From the NCBI GenBank assembly GCA_028023455.1, contig JAQFVV010006846.1, positions 234,172 to 298,171 on the forward strand: a stretch of DNA of 64,000 nt, given 5' to 3'. This document shows, one piece after another, positions 61,034 to 64,000 of this stretch. The translations under genes were made by a program, and so were the position numbers. The first letter of the stretch is position 1. The number at the start of each line of letters is the position of its first letter. The notes under the pieces are model-generated. The model had not been told where the DNA came from. It worked only from the letters and a program-made list of their open reading frames with translations, and did no database searches. The stretch comes from Epiperipatus broadwayi. Lineage: Eukaryota > Onychophora > Udeonychophora > Euonychophora > Peripatidae.

Positions 61034-61760
61034 AAATATTTACTTACATTTAAAACAAGTTGTAAGATAAGTCAAATGACAGAACGTGATGACTTCTCCC
61101 CCCAAAAAAATAGACATCAAAGCATTATTTTAATAATTTTCTTGTATTAAAGAATATAAATTTTAATTATTTACAACCAAAGAAATAATGTTCTACACAA
61201 TCTAATATAAAATTCTGAAAGAATTAATTTTTTGGTTAGTTCATCAACAAATAAATATTCTATAAGCTTTATTATTTTATATAACACATTTATCCACAAT
61301 TTACATTTACAAATCACACAATTATCCACATCTGTATGGACTTGTCAATACTTTTAGTTTTTTAATTCCCTATCAGGTGTTGTTTGAATATCTTGCCTGG
61401 ATATGTGCTTTGCAGCTTTACAGAATAAAAAAATAAGCATCATTGTTTTCTCTCTGTTCATTTATCTCAATTATTCAGAGACTTATCATTATATCTATCC
61501 CCATCTTGCTTTTATATATCCATGTAACTATTTACATCTGGTGCTGATATATTAGTATATGTATCCATACCATGCATTTGCAAATCTGTACATCTATGTA
61601 TATTTTGCCTTGGAATGTCTTTATTATTTTTACAAACTATAAAAAAAACATAAATAAAATAAACATAAATATTTAATTCAAGTGATTAAATCAATAAAGC
61701 ATTTTTAAAAATATATCACCTATGCTTTATAGAAAACTGTATATTTACATACTTAATATC
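61034..61760 (+). repeat. dispersed ~730-bp repeat, copy 2
   Basis: Partner of 56918-57650. The long C and A runs of copy 1 are here reduced to C6A7, so those runs expanded or contracted after duplication. Confidence 0.9.
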
Positions 61761-62280
61761 ATCAAAATTGGAAAAAAATAAATATCTTTATGCTGTTCTT
61801 CCATAAAATAATAATCAGAAAATAATAAATTCTTTATAACAGCTTTATAAATATTTAATTTTTTAAATATACACAAAAAGCCTTTTTCAGCATCTGATTT
61901 TGTGCTCTTTTCAAATGTTAACAATCTATTACATTAACATACTATTTCAGACATAAAACCATCTAGTGTTCAGTAATGAAATTAAAACAAAGAATAACAA
62001 TATAAATCATAAAAAATCAAAACCTGCATATATATATCCAAAACATTAAATAAAAAAATTACATGCAATTTTTACAATTATATATATATATATTCTAACC
62101 TTGCTGTTTGTATACTCACTTCTGGGCAATATAGTATTAAATAAAAATGGGTTAGCTCACTTAATGATTATAATTGGTTAAATGCAAATAATTGATAAAT
62201 AAAATATCCTGCATTAAAATTAAAACATTCTACTATCAAAATAATGAAAAGGTTTACTTTTATAAAATAAATAAATAAAT
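61761..62280. other. AT-rich DNA with short (TA)n
   Basis: Only a short (TA)n run near 62080 stands out. Confidence 0.4.
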
Positions 62281-62435
62281 ATTTATTATTTCATGAGACT
62301 TGGAAGTGAAAATACAGATGATAAAAAAGATTACATTGAGCCAATATCCCATAGGATACTACCTCAATGGCATAAGAACACTATCCCCCCTATTTATATC
62401 TCAAATAAATAAATTTATAGTATTCTTACAACTTT
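62281..62435 (+). repeat. dispersed repeat, copy 2 (partner 30609-30750)
   Basis: Contains TTATTTCATGAGAC, TTACATTGAG and CAATGGCATAAGAACACTAT, in the same order as the copy at 30.6 kb. Confidence 0.75.
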
Positions 62436-63425
62436 AATAAATCCTACCCATTAATGGTTGATTCCAATTTGGGGGTTCACTGTTTGGAAAAATTGATTAG
62501 AACTATAAAACATAGACTCTAATTTTGGTGTTAAATATGTAATATATTTTAATGAGAAAATAACCATATTATTCTGTTTTTATAAAGGCAATGTTTCATA
62601 TTTTAATACAAAATTTAATAAATAAAATGTTACACAAAAAAGCTTGTTAATCACTTGTACATGTTTATATTAATTATGTTTCCTGTCACAAAGGCAATTA
62701 ATGTAATCCTTTATCAACACAGGTTAGTAGATTTCGATTGTTCTCCATCTTTTTAGCTCAATTTGTTGTAAATTTAATTTATATTATCTCTTATATCAAG
62801 AAAATGTATAATGATGATGATAGTAATTTTGTGGCATTAATTTTTCATCAAGTTTCAGCTACTGGCTTTTTTTATTGTTAAAAAAAGAATTTTCATGTAC
62901 ATATATGCACGAATAGGAGAATAAGGGTAACATATTTCTTTTTATAAGATAATTATTCATTGTTTTTTATTTTATTTGAAATGCATTTTACTTATCAACT
63001 TCCTTTTTTTTATTTAAGATCATTATCATCGCAATTTCTTTAAATTCATTCATAGTTGAAATCATCGAAAATTCTTCTAGTAAATGGTTTTTAAAAGTAA
63101 GTATGATTAATCTATTTCTATGACTAATTGTAGGATCTTATTTATATTGTAATCCCAAATATTTAGTAAACAAAATATCCTATAACAAAATATTTGACAT
63201 ATTTCACAGTCACTAATTATTTTTATTTTAGAAATCTTTTTAAAATTGCAGCAAAAGCAAAGATAAAAATAAAATATTTCAAAAATAAAACATCTCTGTG
63301 AAAATTATTTTATATAGTAATGTATTACAAAAAGCTCTGCAAAGATTGCAGTTTCCTGATTGCTACCTTCTTCCTTTTCTAATGATGATATAATAGAGAT
63401 AACGTATATTTTATAGTAAATGATT
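62436..63425. other. AT-rich DNA, nothing recognised
   Basis: No gene or repeat identified. Confidence 0.4.
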
Positions 63426-63634
63426 TTATTTATCATGCATTAAAAAATAAAAAAATAATTGTTTCATCAACTACAATTGAGGTTTTTAGATTGAAATTGT
63501 GAGGTGGGCCACATAGAGATGGAGTTAATTCTTATCTGGACCCCCCATACTTTTATTTTAAGTTCAATCTAAAAATTCCAACTGTGATTGAAGAAACATT
63601 TATTTTTTTGGTTTTTAGAGCATGATAAATGAAA
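63426..63634. repeat. hairpin MITE-like element with ~70-bp inverted repeats
   Basis: The left arm 63426-63495 and the reverse complement of 63563-63634 match at about 80%, sharing ATTTATCATGC, TTTTTAGATTGAA and AAAAAAATAA. The 67-bp centre contains GAGGTGGGCC and GGACCCCCC. It has no coding capacity. Confidence 0.8.
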
Positions 63635-63833
63635 GCATTTATTATAAAACAGTTTGTATTTATTATTTTTTATTTTGGAGTATTCGGACACTTTACAATT
63701 ACCTCTCTGTTAGCAATCTGTCTTTATATAAATTCAATTTTAATGAAATATTTATTTCTTACTGTAATATATATCTAAACTCTAAATGTCAAGTTTTATT
63801 CATAAAAAATATTGCAGAAAGTATTTTGTCATT

Positions 63834-63835
<2 letters not shown>

Positions 63836-63925
<90 letters not shown>
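63836..63925. repeat. (TA)n microsatellite, about 45 units
   Basis: An uninterrupted alternating AT run of 90 bp, the longest in the window. A 112-codon frame read across it (63622-63960) is a product of the microsatellite and not a gene. Confidence 0.98.
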
Positions 63926-63928
<3 letters not shown>

Positions 63929-64000
63929 ACCCTTACTTCTTGATATATAAAATAGTTTAAAATACAACTAGCTCAGTTACATTATTATGCTTAATTAAAT

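Noticed and set aside
63622-63960. 112-codon frame with a long Ile-Tyr repeat
   Set aside because: It is a translation of the (TA)n microsatellite. Similar Ile-Tyr frames at 19177-19399 have the same origin.

Overview
This is a very AT-rich eukaryotic (metazoan, most likely arthropod-type) intergenic window made almost entirely of mobile-element DNA of different ages. I found no complete host gene, no rRNA and no convincing functional tRNA. The metazoan call rests on the mix of elements: a Ty3/gypsy-type LTR retrotransposon, an RTE-clade LINE, other APE-type LINEs, a mariner relic and a ZBED/GTF2IRD2-type hAT relic, with many (TA)n microsatellites. The species cannot be named from the sequence.

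Layout. 1-7757: a young Ty3/gypsy-type element, whose left LTR is cut by the window edge, with one long gag-protease-RT-RNase H frame and an integrase part interrupted only by in-frame TGA codons. 8841-10303: an unclassified element with terminal inverted repeats and internal tandem repeats. 10304-18230: AT-rich DNA with a few small repeats, including three related hairpins near 16.3-16.5 kb. 18231-26010: a decayed LINE on the minus strand (ORF1-like, endonuclease, RT, zinc-finger tail), a second copy of its 5' end, and an unusual cluster of tandem duplications. 26011-36000: AT-rich DNA with small dispersed repeats and a tRNA-like SINE head. 36080-36865: a mariner transposase relic. 40937-44236: a nearly full-length RTE LINE whose RT has lost a catalytic Asp. 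44237-49325: a non-coding LTR retrotransposon with two 2.18-kb LTRs around a 0.73-kb interior, inserted into the (TA)n tail of the RTE. 49351-53500: an old gypsy relic. 53885-55385: a 5'-truncated LINE. 55441-56830: a hAT transposase relic with one terminus preserved. 56900-64000: paired dispersed repeats, two large palindromes, a hairpin MITE and a 90-bp (TA)n run.

Themes. Two LTR pairs differ mainly by CpG-to-TpG/CpA changes, and the stops breaking the two youngest coding regions are all TGA, which points to cytosine methylation of transposons in this genome. Several unrelated elements lie in or next to (TA)n runs, suggesting that TA microsatellites act as repeated landing sites. Tandem duplications are concentrated between 19.2 and 25.4 kb.
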